From: Desulfovibrio sp.
GTDB taxonomy: Bacteria > Desulfobacterota > Desulfovibrionia > Desulfovibrionales > Desulfovibrionaceae
NCBI GenBank assembly: GCA_031272715.1
Contig: JAISTH010000071.1
Span: forward strand, 162,549 to 226,548
Reading direction: 5' to 3'
Length of the DNA stretch: 64,000 nucleotides
The position numbers were made by a program, and so were the translations under genes. This document shows, piece after piece, positions 1 through 7,906 of this stretch (position 1 is its first letter; each line of letters opens with the position of its first letter). The notes under the pieces were generated by a model. That model was not told where the DNA came from. It did not search any database and saw only the letters and a list, made by a program, of their open reading frames with translations.

Positions 1-1008
1 TTTTGAAAACTCACCGGTAAGCATGGGTTCAATGACGTTCTGGACGCGATTCTCCTTTAATTTATTGAGCAATGAGACTGTATGCATATCTTTGCGCTTG
101 GATATAGCGTCAACAGCATCGTCAATATGGTCGGCGGAAATCGTGACAGAGTAGTCATAGTCGAGAACATCTTCAATTATTTGTTTTGCGATTGCATTTA
201 CCAGCCATGGTTGTCCGCTAGTCCAATAATATACTCTTTTTAAAGCATCACCGTCAAATTTTTGGCCTGTCGCGGAGGTATGCTGCGCATAGAGTTCAAC
301 GACATTATCAAAAGTGAAGTTGTTCAGCGTAAGTGACTTGTCGATAATGTTGAAAGGACTTGTGGTGCCAAGGGATTCTTCTTCTTCACGGATAAAAACT
401 CGATAATCATAGACATTACGCATGCCGATAAGTGCTATCGAGCTGGGGAAGGGCACCCCTCTGCCTCTTCGTATATATCCATATCTGAGTTGACGTAAAA
501 AGGATATCATTGCATCCCCTGAAAGAGAATCAGCTTCATCTAGAAAAAGGATAAGTGGGCGGTCAAGAATTTTTGAGTATTCAGATAATGTGTCTCTTAC
601 GGCACTAAAGGGCCTAGTTGACGTTGGGGTGGAGACAATTTGTTCTGAAAATTGAGGAATATTTTCGATAAGCCTAGCGCGAATTTCCTCAACGATTCAA
701 TATGTGCAGGCAGTCATATCGACGCCACTGACCACTTCTTCTAGCGAGCAGTATATTGCGTAATGCTGGCCATTTCCGTTGATTTCATCAACGAGAGCTT
801 CCAGCGTTGTCGTCTTGCCGGACTGCCTCGGCGCATGGATGACGAAATATTTTTCCGTCAAACATAACCGTTTGGCAATTGGCAGACGTGCAAGGGGGTC
901 TATCATGTAGTGTTTTCCCGGTCTGCAGGGACCGGAAATGTTGAATTCGAGAGAATTTTTCTTGTATTCTGTAGTCATGGCGCTATCCATTGTAACTTTA
1001 TTAAACAA
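1..1008 (-). pseudogene. AAA-like ATPase gene with in-frame stop, cut by window edge
   Basis: The first 103 codons (1008 down to 700) encode the start of an AAA-like NTPase: a GPCxPGxHYMIDPL entry motif, then a Walker A segment APRQSGKTT. A TGA at 697-699 stops this frame, but the same frame stays open to position 1 and encodes a Walker B strand (LILFLDEAD), a sensor-like strand and a helical C-terminal part with an SGQPWLVNAIA motif. The gene is therefore intact apart from one nonsense codon, and it also runs out of the window. The DNA is clearly AT-richer than the rest of the window and lies against the 3' end of tRNA-Leu, which suggests horizontal acquisition. A sequencing error, or a split protein, cannot be excluded. 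The family resembles the AAA-like (PF14516-type) proteins of unknown role. Confidence 0.75.
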
Positions 1009-1196
1009 AATCGTGATTAGAACTTTATCATTGGTACATAATCGACAAGAAATATCTCTGTTTATCTTTAACTAATTCAGTATAACGTTTTATGAATGAG
1101 GCTTTTTGTATTGCTGTCGCGATGGGGATACGGAAGCTACGGAATTGGTATTTGGGATAAGGATCTGGTTGGATACCAGAAGCCCCACATGGACAC

Positions 1197-1283
1197 TGGT
1201 GCCGAAGGGGAGAGTCGAACTCCCATGGGGTTGCCCCCGGCAGATTTTGAGTCTGCTGTGTCTACCAATTCCACCACTTCGGC
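1197..1283 (-). tRNA. tRNA-Leu (anticodon CAA)
   Basis: Read on the minus strand, a 7-bp acceptor stem GCCGAAG pairs with CTTCGGC, followed by discriminator A and an encoded CCA (1197-1199). The anticodon arm has stem CAGA/TCTG and loop CTCAAAA, giving anticodon CAA (reads TTG). The T arm carries GTTCGACTC. The long variable arm (GCCGGGGGCAACCCCATGG region) is typical of class II leucine tRNAs. The AT-rich ATPase gene lies on its 3' side, the usual side for integrated elements. Confidence 0.95.
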
Positions 1284-1297
1284 AAAGACAGGATTAC

Positions 1298-1320
1298 GCG
1301 GCAGACTCAAAATCTGCCGC
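1298..1320 (+). repeat. Hairpin that copies the tRNA-Leu anticodon arm
   Basis: An 8-bp perfect stem (GCGGCAGA with TCTGCCGC) encloses the loop CTCAAAA, the same seven bases as the anticodon loop of the neighbouring tRNA-Leu. About 18 bases match the tRNA, but on the opposite strand, and the copy starts 15 bp upstream of the tRNA 5' end, overlapping where its promoter should be. No T-run follows, so it is not a simple terminator. It could be an inverted att-site relic or a local duplication. Confidence 0.7.
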
Positions 1321-1540
1321 ATACGATGCCGCTCCAGGAAAATCCATCGGAGTCGCATCAGTGAATCGCATCCGCTACGAGCCTCACCATGGGGACAGTG
1401 CGGCCGCAGGTTCCGCCGGGGCGGCCCTGTTCCGCCGCCTCGGCCAAAGGATTACGCTACACGAGGATGCCGCCGCCGTCAAGAAGCGCATCCGGTGGCG
1501 ATGCCAGCGGACGTCCCCGATGGGGATGGCGCCCGGGGCG

Positions 1541-1819
1541 CTATTCCAGAAGGCCAAGCAGACGCGCGACACGCTGGGCGTTCAGGCCGCTGTGCACCTG
1601 GAGCATGTCCTCGCCCTGCTGCGTGGCGCTGGCTTCCACCTGGGCCAGGGTCTGGGCCGCATCCTCGGGATCCATGGGGCCGGGCGCGGACGCGCGCTGG
1701 GTCTGGGCCGCGGTCGCCGGCTTGGCCTGCTGCGTCGGCAGCATGGCGTTGACCCGTTCCTGGAAGGTCGGGAACTGCGGGGCGAGGTCGTTGTTGCGGA
1801 AGCGTATCTCGAAATCCAT
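1541..1819 (-). CDS. Small conserved-looking protein of unknown function
   Basis: A 92-residue protein starting MDFEIRFRNN and ending in a Leu-rich helix (RVARLLGLLE). The middle is rich in Ala, Gln and Pro (residues ~30-60), the rest is predicted helical; no signal peptide, membrane segment or cysteine is seen. The start is set by an AGGAGA ribosome site about 8 bases before the ATG. It is the last gene of a minus-strand series that begins with the YkgJ-type protein at 3725, 100 bases after the TPR gene. I do not recognise the family. Confidence 0.6.
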   Translation of the reverse strand: MDFEIRFRNNDLAPQFPTFQERVNAMLPTQQAKPATAAQTQRASAPGPMDPEDAAQTLAQVEASATQQGEDMLQVHSGLNAQRVARLLGLLE

Positions 1820-1920
1820 GGCGTCGTCTCCTGCCGGGATGCGTGTCGGGTTGTCGGCGGGACGGCATGATCCGCCCCCCGGTCCTTCACGAAAGCAGGA
1901 AACGTGCCACACGGCCCGGA

Positions 1921-2550
1921 TCAGGCGCCCCTGTGGGGACGAAGCTCCTCCATGAAGGCTTCCGGCACGTCGTATCCCAGTTCCTGCGCCTTGTCCGCCG
2001 CCTGGACGGCCTTCCCGAAGTCTTCCCGCTCGAAGCAGGCCAGGGCGAGGTTCATCCAGGCCGGGGCGAAATGCGGCTCCTTGTTCAGGATGGCCATGCA
2101 CAGTTCCTCGGTCTTCTCGTATTCCCCCTTCATGTAGAGGGCGACGGCCTTCACGTTCATGGCCTGGATGAAGCCGGGATCCCATTTCAGGGCCTTGTCC
2201 ACGGCATCCAGCGCCTTGTCGGGATCGTTGCGCTGCACGTGGACGAAGGCGATGTTGCTCCAGGCGACGGAGAACTTCGGCCTGCAGTTCGCGGCCTCCT
2301 CGTTGTAGCGCAGGCACCCTTCCAGATCCCCCCGGTCCTGGCAGATGCCACCCAGCTGGACGTAGGCCTCGGCGAGATTCGGGGAGTTGCGCACGGCCTC
2401 CAGCAGGGCCTCCTCGGCGGCCACGAAGTCCCGCTTGGAGAGCAGCGCCACGCCCAGGTTGTAATGGTGGGTCGCGCACTGCTCGTTCTTGCCGATCTCG
2501 TCCTTCAGGTCGGCGATGTACTCGTCGATGTCGTCGTAGCGATCCTTCAT
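1921..2550 (-). CDS. TPR repeat protein
   Basis: A 209-residue cytoplasmic protein made almost entirely of tetratricopeptide repeats: about five 34-residue units with the typical pattern (YNLGVALLSK, AYVQLGGICQ, AWSNIAFVHV, AMNVKAVALY, AWMNLALACF). Such proteins act as scaffolds for protein-protein contacts; no enzyme domain is present. An acidic N-terminal stretch (DDIDEYIADLKDE) comes first. I chose the ATG at 2550, preceded by GAGAG; a GTG two codons upstream is the alternative. It follows the gene ending at 2641 and probably shares its transcript. Confidence 0.85.
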   Translation of the reverse strand: MKDRYDDIDEYIADLKDEIGKNEQCATHHYNLGVALLSKRDFVAAEEALLEAVRNSPNLAEAYVQLGGICQDRGDLEGCLRYNEEAANCRPKFSVAWSNIAFVHVQRNDPDKALDAVDKALKWDPGFIQAMNVKAVALYMKGEYEKTEELCMAILNKEPHFAPAWMNLALACFEREDFGKAVQAADKAQELGYDVPEAFMEELRPHRGA

Positions 2551-2640
2551 GTCCACTCTCTTCGTCGCAGACTCTGCCGCGGCGTTTTTTGCAGCTTTCG
2601 CTCCGCGTCTCGCCCCGTCCGGGACCCGTCGCTGGGCCTG

Positions 2641-3057
2641 TCAGGCGACGGGCTTCCGGCGTCCCGCCTCGGCCTCCAGCATCTCGCGATACCAGCAGCA
2701 GAAGTCGAAGATGGCCAGATAGCGCTCGTTGCGCGTCACCATGCCCAAGGCGCATTCCGCGGCGGCGGCGCCGTAGGCCGCATCCACGTTCCTGTGCCGC
2801 CCGGCCTCCTCCAGGAACGCCTTGAGAAGCTGGTCGACGGTGCGCCGGCCGACGTCGGTGCGCATGTCCAGCGGTTCCTTGGGCTTCTGGAAGGGATCCC
2901 AGTTCTCGTAGCCGATGCGGTCGATGTAGGTGCGGCGCCGGGGCTGGAGCTTCTCGTAGATTTCCCGCTTGAGCCGCTCCTCCTCCTCGGTGAGGGCCTG
3001 GGGCCGCTGGTCGAGGAAGAGTTCGGAAGGCAGGTTCCGGAAGGCGCGTTCGGACAT
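2641..3057 (-). CDS. Uncharacterised protein coupled to YkgJ-type gene
   Basis: A 138-residue protein, mostly charged helices, with a conserved-looking core (PRRRTYIDRIGYENWDPFQ, residues ~39-57) and a C-terminal segment FDFCCWYREM. No signal peptide or known fold is recognised. Its ATG overlaps the TGA of the upstream gene by one base (TGATG), so translation is coupled. The linkage with a metal-binding YkgJ-type protein and a TPR protein suggests a small cytoplasmic complex, but that is inference. Confidence 0.7.
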   Translation of the reverse strand: MSERAFRNLPSELFLDQRPQALTEEEERLKREIYEKLQPRRRTYIDRIGYENWDPFQKPKEPLDMRTDVGRRTVDQLLKAFLEEAGRHRNVDAAYGAAAAECALGMVTRNERYLAIFDFCCWYREMLEAEAGRRKPVA

Positions 3058-3725
3058 CAGTCCGTCCGTCCCGCGGGCCCGATGCCGAGATAGGCCTCGT
3101 CGTACGTGGTCAGCAGGGCCATGCTGACGGGGACGTAGACCTCGGCCAGTTCGGTGAACCGGCTCTCCACGGTCCGCGCGATGTCCCGGCTCAGCTCCTC
3201 GAGGCGCGCGTTGAGCTTGTCCATGTGCACGGTGGGGTATGGCGTCCCCTTGGTGAAGGCGCTGAGTCCGCAGACGTGGCCGCGTCCGGCGATGGCCGTG
3301 GGGACGCCGTAGACGCGGCAGGTCACGGGCCTGTCCGCGTAGAGCAGGCACCTGTCGTTCCCGTCCAGCAGGGGGCATCGCACCTTGATGCGGGCGGCCC
3401 GCTCCATGATGGCCTCGGGAGGTTCCCCGTCACGCTCGGCGCGGAACATCTCCCGCTTGATGCGCGTCAGCTGCCTGTCGGTCTCCGCGGCCCGGGTCAG
3501 CACGTCCGACCGTTCCGGGCCGTGGCCGAAGGCATCGGCGAAGGCCCGGTTGAGGGCGATGGCCTCCACCAGGGAAAGGTCGAAAAGGGCGTGGCAGCAG
3601 TCGCTGCAGCCTTCGTGGCAGCGGACGCAGTCGGGATGGCGCGACCGCACGCCGGCGAACGCCGCGTCGGCCTCGTTTCGGAGGGTCGCGTAGCGTTCCA
3701 GCACGTGGCCGATGTCGGGTACCAT
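3057..3725 (-). CDS. YkgJ-family cysteine cluster protein
   Basis: A 222-residue member of the zinc/iron-chelating YkgJ-type family. The N-terminal signature is Cys33-x2-Cys36-x3-Cys40-x2-Cys43-Cys44; further cysteines at 117, 126, 136 and 152 complete the usual pattern (the segment CPLLDGNDRC and then RPVTCRVYGVP is typical). These residues are expected to bind Zn or an Fe-S cluster; the biochemical role of the family is not settled. The start is the ATG at 3725, with AAGGTG about 11 bases upstream. It heads the small minus-strand operon that runs to 1541. Confidence 0.88.
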   Translation of the reverse strand: MVPDIGHVLERYATLRNEADAAFAGVRSRHPDCVRCHEGCSDCCHALFDLSLVEAIALNRAFADAFGHGPERSDVLTRAAETDRQLTRIKREMFRAERDGEPPEAIMERAARIKVRCPLLDGNDRCLLYADRPVTCRVYGVPTAIAGRGHVCGLSAFTKGTPYPTVHMDKLNARLEELSRDIARTVESRFTELAEVYVPVSMALLTTYDEAYLGIGPAGRTD

Positions 3726-4041
3726 CGGGCAGAATGCACCTTTGCATCCCGTCCGGAGGCTCCGGGATGCGCATTGTTCGAGGGAGTCGGCCGAGGGCGG
3801 GATGCGCCCCGGCCGGGGATTTCGGACGAGTCTTCCCTGTCCGGCGGCCGTGCCGGGACATCGATCCCGGGGCCGGCCGGAGACGGGCGTCAATGCGCAG
3901 CGGCGCCGCGGGAGAGGGAAACCCTCGGCCCGCGGCGACCGCCGTCAAGACGGGAACTCCACCGGAACGCGTCCGACGGCGTCGCAGCCATCGAAATCGC
4001 GCACGTGGCGTCCGCCTGGTCCGGATCCGGTCCGGAGGACG
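3726..4041. other. Intergenic region, nothing recognised
   Basis: Very GC-rich spacer between the ferredoxin stop and the YkgJ-type start. Open frames here are composition artefacts (Arg/Pro/Gly-rich). The promoter of the YkgJ operon should lie here, but I find no convincing -35/-10 pair and no terminator with a T-run after the ferredoxin. Confidence 0.5.
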
Positions 4042-4230
4042 CTAGTTCTCCTCGACCGTGATGGCCCCCGACTCGCAGACCTCCACGCAGGATTCACAAC
4101 CGAGGCATTCCTCGACGTTCACGGGGTCGGACTTGCCGTCCTTCAGTTCGTAGACTTCCACGGGACAGACGTCCACGCACTCGCTGCAACCAATGCACTT
4201 GTCGGAATCGACGGTCACGCTGTAGCCCAT
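4042..4230 (-). CDS. 2[4Fe-4S] ferredoxin
   Basis: A 62-residue bacterial ferredoxin carrying electrons at low potential in the cytoplasm. Cys12, 15, 18 and 22 followed by Pro bind with the second motif Cys42, 45, 48 and 52 to form two [4Fe-4S] clusters. The sequence closely resembles Desulfovibrio ferredoxins, including the acidic VEEN tail; unlike the convertible D. africanus ferredoxin III, which has Asp at the second ligand, this one keeps Cys15. A strong AGGAGG precedes the ATG. It has its own promoter and appears to be transcribed alone. Confidence 0.96.
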   Translation of the reverse strand: MGYSVTVDSDKCIGCSECVDVCPVEVYELKDGKSDPVNVEECLGCESCVEVCESGAITVEEN

Positions 4231-4296
4231 CTTGTCCTCCTAGAGGGTAACGTTTCTCCCTGCGACCGTGCAGGCCGGCATTCGCCGTTGTGATGT

Positions 4297-4325
4297 GGGA
4301 TAGCTTCCGCCTCCCACGCTGTCAA
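4297..4325 (-). promoter_or_regulatory. Predicted sigma70-type promoter of the ferredoxin gene
   Basis: On the minus strand TTGACA (4325-4320) is followed after exactly 17 bases by TATCCC (4302-4297), about 65 bases before the ferredoxin start. A perfect -35 box with ideal spacing makes this one of the best promoters in the window. Confidence 0.6.
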
Positions 4326-4396
4326 GCCTCTTGTCGAAAGTATCGCCCTTTTCGCCGAAACGGTTCCCCGGACGCCGTCCCCCGGCCCCGGACGGG

Positions 4397-5773
4397 TCAG
4401 GGACGGAGCAGGGCGTGATACTCCTTCCTTCCGCGGATCACCCGCAAGGGAACCTGCCTGGAAAGCCGCTCGACGCGAAAGGCCCTCAGAAAGTCCTCGA
4501 GGGTGTTCACGCGCTGGTTCCCCACGCCGGTGATGATGTCGCCGGGGCGCAGGAAGGCGGCGGGTCCTTCGCTGTCCACGGATGTCACCGTCAGACGCCT
4601 GTTCCGCTCAGTGACGGCCAGTCCCCAGAGCCGTTCCATCAGCGTCGCCGCATGGGCGTCGCTGAAGGGCTGCGGGACGACCCCCACCGTCATCTGGGCG
4701 CCGTCCCGAACCATGTGCAACTGCAGGCGTTCGCTTCCCGTCTGGTTGCGGAGCACGTTCACGTAGTCCCGCTTGTCGGCGAGCACGGTGTCGTTGATGC
4801 GCAGGATCACGTCCCCGGGCAGTATCCCGGCCTTGTCGGCCGGAGTGCCGCGATAGACCGCCGTCACGTAGATGCCGTTCGGCTCCTTGAGCCCCATGGC
4901 CATGGCCGCATGCTGATCCACGTCCTCCACCGCGAGGCCGAGCCAGAGAGGAGACATCCTGCCGTGCCCGACAAGGCCGTCCATGACCCGCAGCGCCTTG
5001 TTGATGGGAATGGCGAATCCGATCCCTTCGGCTCTGGCGTCGATGGCCGTGTTGATGCCCACGAGCCTGCCGTCGATGGTGAGCAGGGGGCCGCCGCTGT
5101 TGCCGGGATTGATGGCCGCATCCGTCTGGATGAGATCCGTGAACACCCCGCTCTGGCTGCGGATGGTGCGTCCGAGGGCGGAGATGACGCCCGTGGTGAC
5201 GGTGTGGTTGAAGCCGAAGGGATTGCCGATGGCGATGACGGTCTCCCCCGGCATGAGATCCGATGCGTCCCCGGGTTCGATGGAGGGCAGATTGGCGGCC
5301 CCCTTGATCTGCAGGACGGCGATGTCGAAGTCGGGGTCGGCGCCGATCAGCGTGGCGGGGAACTCCCGCTTGTCCATGAGGTGCACCATGATCTCGTCGC
5401 CCCCGGCGATGACGTGGGCGTTGGTGAGAACGAGCCCCTTGGGGCCGTTCACGATGATGCCGGAGCCGAGACTGGCCCGCTTGCGCTGGGCGAAAGGGGG
5501 GAGGTGGCCGGGGAAGCCGTGCCCGAAATTGTGCAGGAACTGTTCCAGGGGGGAGAGGCGCTGCTCCATGCGGTTGGTGCTGGTGATGTTGACCACGGCG
5601 GGGGCGACCCTTTGCACGGCCTGGACGACGGGCGTCAATCTGGGACTGCCCGGGGGCGGCGCGGCCTGGACGATGGCGTGCGCCGCAAGGAGACACAGGA
5701 GCGGAAGGCACAGCAGCAGGGACAGGAGGCGGTGGGGGGCGCCGCAAGGGGGAGAGTCTGTCGTGGGATTCAA
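4397..5773 (-). CDS. DegQ/HtrA-like periplasmic serine protease
   Basis: A 458-residue trypsin-like protease with two PDZ domains, acting on misfolded envelope proteins. The signal peptide is residues ~1-38 (Arg15, then a Leu-rich core, cleavage after AIVQA). The catalytic triad is His120 (TNAHV), Asp150 (DFDIAV) and Ser226 (NPGNSGGP). PDZ1 spans ~255-345, with the GDVILRIND motif, and a more divergent PDZ2 ends the protein. The N-terminal region lacks the long Q-linker of DegP, so DegQ/DegS-type is the better comparison. I chose a TTG start at 5773 because GGAGG lies 5 bases upstream; the ATG at 5857 would add 28 residues before the signal peptide. It is monocistronic and divergent from the receiver-TPR gene. 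Confidence 0.92.
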   Translation of the reverse strand: MNPTTDSPPCGAPHRLLSLLLCLPLLCLLAAHAIVQAAPPPGSPRLTPVVQAVQRVAPAVVNITSTNRMEQRLSPLEQFLHNFGHGFPGHLPPFAQRKRASLGSGIIVNGPKGLVLTNAHVIAGGDEIMVHLMDKREFPATLIGADPDFDIAVLQIKGAANLPSIEPGDASDLMPGETVIAIGNPFGFNHTVTTGVISALGRTIRSQSGVFTDLIQTDAAINPGNSGGPLLTIDGRLVGINTAIDARAEGIGFAIPINKALRVMDGLVGHGRMSPLWLGLAVEDVDQHAAMAMGLKEPNGIYVTAVYRGTPADKAGILPGDVILRINDTVLADKRDYVNVLRNQTGSERLQLHMVRDGAQMTVGVVPQPFSDAHAATLMERLWGLAVTERNRRLTVTSVDSEGPAAFLRPGDIITGVGNQRVNTLEDFLRAFRVERLSRQVPLRVIRGRKEYHALLRP

Positions 5774-5888
5774 TGTCGCCTCCGTGGGGATGGCGTCGGG
5801 GTCGTGATCCGACGCCTCGTCCGGCGCGGGTCGTGGGACGCGGTGGCCGGGGCGCATCGCGTGTGAAGCCGGGAGGATCGCGGACCGG

Positions 5889-5916
5889 ATGCTACCAGAA
5901 AGGCGGCGGCAGGCAA
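5889..5916 (-). promoter_or_regulatory. Predicted promoter of the DegQ-like gene
   Basis: Minus-strand TTGCCT (5916-5911), a 16-base spacer and TAGCAT (5894-5889) lie about 115 bases upstream of the TTG start. Sequence match only. Confidence 0.4.
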
Positions 5917-5972
5917 GGGGCGAAAACGGCGCCTCCGGTGGCCCGTGGCGGGCCGGTGCCCCTGCCGATGCG

Positions 5973-6001
5973 TTGCAAGTGTCGTTGAACCCTGCTATGA
6001 A
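5973..6001 (+). promoter_or_regulatory. Predicted promoter of the receiver-TPR gene
   Basis: TTGCAA (5973-5978), a 17-base spacer and TATGAA (5996-6001) on the plus strand, about 274 bases before the chosen ATG. The spacing is ideal, but the leader is long. Confidence 0.4.
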
Positions 6002-6274
6002 GTGAGGCGCAAATCGCCCTTTCTCGTGGACGGCCGGACCGCCCGTTCCATGTGACGGCGAGGTGCGCCCGAAGTCCGCGTCCGGGTTCCATGCCGGGTG
6101 CGCCGGCCTCGGCGTCCGCGTCCCGCGGCGCCGTCGGTTCGTCCGTCGTGACATCGGGCGCCTGATCGTGACCCCTCTTCCCCCCGAGTGGCAGTCCATG
6201 CGCAGTCCCACGAAGACCCCGCTCCAGGAATCGCACCGCACGCCCGTGAGCCCGTGGAGGCGGGTGAGGTAGTC

Positions 6275-7642
6275 ATGGGGAAGAACACCGTCGTCGCCAT
6301 GATACAGGCGCAGAAGACCGCCAAGTACGAGAACACGGTGATCGACTTCGTCCACAAGGACGGAGGCAAGTTCATCATCCTCTCCGAAGACCAGACGCTT
6401 CTCTCCCTGCTGCGCACCATCATCTACAGGTATCTGGGGCTGAACACCTCCGAGTGTCTCGTCTCGCTGCAGGACGTCAGCATGGTCCTCAAGGCCATCA
6501 AGCAGGCCAACGATGACGAGAAACGGCCCTTCCTGATCATGGAACGGCAGATGAACGGCGAGGATCTCGGGTACATGGTCAAGCAGCTGAAGGCGGCCTT
6601 CCCGAATCTGTTCGTGATGATCATGACCGGGGAAACCAACCAGCACCGGATCATGTACCTGCACGAGATCGGCGTGGACAATTTCGTCGTCAAGCCCGTG
6701 TCCGCCCAGACGCTCATCGAGAAGATGGCCTTCACCATCAAGCCCCAGGACTCCCTGGGGCAGCTCGTGGAGGACGCCAAGGGCCAGTTGCAGGAAGGGA
6801 ATCCGCAGGATGCCAAGGCGACCGCCCATCAGATACTCGAGGCCAAGCCCGGCAGTCCCGCGGGTCTCATGGTCCTTGGGGACGCCGAACTCGCCCTCGG
6901 CAACATGGAGGCGGCGCGCGCGGCGTTCCAGCAGGCTTCGGAGAATGCGGATCTCTATCTGGAGCCCCTGCGCAGACTGGCCCGTCTGGCCAAGACCGAA
7001 GGGGACTTCGCGCAGTGCCTCAAATACCTGGAGCGTCTGGACCATCTCTCCCCCCTCAACTTCGAGCGCAAGATCGACATGGGGGAGATCAACCTGAACC
7101 TGGGGAACGGGGAGAAGGCGGAGAAGCTCTTCAACAGCGCGCTGAACCAGGTGACCCGCGAGGCCATGGACCAGATCGGGAACATGGCCGAGCGCATCGC
7201 CGCCGTCTACGGCGAGACCGATCCGGCCAAGTCGGAGATGTTCCTGCGCAAGGCCATCAAGGCCAAGGAGGATTTCCTGACCCGCGAGGATCTGCGCATC
7301 TTCAACCAGCTCGGCGTCTGCCTGCGCCGCCAGGGCAGGTGGAGGGACGCCATCGCGGAGTACCAGCGCGCCTTGAGGATCGCCGACGACGAGGTCACCA
7401 TCCACTACAACATGGGGATGGCGTTCTCCGAGGGCGGACTGTACCGCGACGCCAGGATCAGCATGGACAAGGCCCTCAGGCTTGACGAACGTCTGCCCTA
7501 TGTCTCGGCGACGGTGGCCTACAACATCGGAGTGGTCTATCTGCGCAGCGCGGCGCGGGACAAGGCCAGACACTGTTTCGAGGTGGCCCTGGAACTGAAG
7601 CCGGACATGGAGAAGGCGCGCAAGGCCCTTCAGGGGCTTTGA
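6275..7642 (+). CDS. Receiver-like domain fused to TPR repeats
   Basis: A 455-residue cytoplasmic protein. Residues ~30-150 form a CheY-like receiver: the acidic pair Glu38-Asp39, Thr118 (MIMTGE) and Lys140-Pro (NFVVKP) are present. The phospho-acceptor position, however, is Glu90 (LIMERQMNG) instead of Asp, which often mimics the phosphorylated state, so the domain may be constitutively on or used only for binding. Residues ~160-455 are about eight TPR units. No DNA-binding output is present, so it probably works through protein contacts. The ATG at 6275 is chosen because GAGGT precedes it; an in-frame ATG at 6188 has no ribosome site. Confidence 0.85.
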   Translation: MGKNTVVAMIQAQKTAKYENTVIDFVHKDGGKFIILSEDQTLLSLLRTIIYRYLGLNTSECLVSLQDVSMVLKAIKQANDDEKRPFLIMERQMNGEDLGYMVKQLKAAFPNLFVMIMTGETNQHRIMYLHEIGVDNFVVKPVSAQTLIEKMAFTIKPQDSLGQLVEDAKGQLQEGNPQDAKATAHQILEAKPGSPAGLMVLGDAELALGNMEAARAAFQQASENADLYLEPLRRLARLAKTEGDFAQCLKYLERLDHLSPLNFERKIDMGEINLNLGNGEKAEKLFNSALNQVTREAMDQIGNMAERIAAVYGETDPAKSEMFLRKAIKAKEDFLTREDLRIFNQLGVCLRRQGRWRDAIAEYQRALRIADDEVTIHYNMGMAFSEGGLYRDARISMDKALRLDERLPYVSATVAYNIGVVYLRSAARDKARHCFEVALELKPDMEKARKALQGL

Positions 7643-7745
7643 GGCCGATCCGCGTCCCCGCCTTGCCCTCCCCGACCGGGTCCCGACCCTCTCCGCATCT
7701 TCCGCGACAAGTTCCGCCCTTGGGCCTTCCGAGGCACCCGCGGCT

Positions 7746-7774
7746 TTGTCAAAGCGGCCATCCTCTGCTATATC
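7746..7774 (+). promoter_or_regulatory. Predicted sigma70-type promoter of cobT
   Basis: TTGTCA (7746-7751), a 17-base spacer and TATATC (7769-7774), 133 bases upstream of cobT. The leader was checked for the conserved GCCACTG box of a cobalamin riboswitch and none is present. Confidence 0.5.
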
Positions 7775-7906
7775 GCCGATGCCGCGCCCCCGCCTGTCCG
7801 GGGGAATCCCTGGCGACCTCCGGCGTACGGCCCCGCGCCGACACCCCGCAACCCCCTTCCCGGGATCGTCCCGGAACGGCGGCCTTCCGGCCGGCCTCGG
7901 TGAACC

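Larger units (their letters stand above)
5774..6274. other. Divergent promoter region between protease and receiver-TPR gene
   Basis: 500 bases without a gene between two divergent starts. It holds one plausible promoter for each direction (listed separately), so the protease has a leader of about 110 bases and the receiver-TPR gene one of about 270 bases. I see no riboswitch-like conserved core or regulatory palindrome. Confidence 0.5.

Noticed and set aside
697..699. Selenocysteine readthrough of the TGA in the AAA-like gene
   Set aside because: Selenoproteins are common in this group, but the position is not a redox site of an ATPase and no SECIS-like hairpin with the right spacing is visible just after the TGA.
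7775..7906. Cobalamin riboswitch in the cobT leader
   Set aside because: The leader lacks the conserved GCCACTG box and is too short for the full fold.
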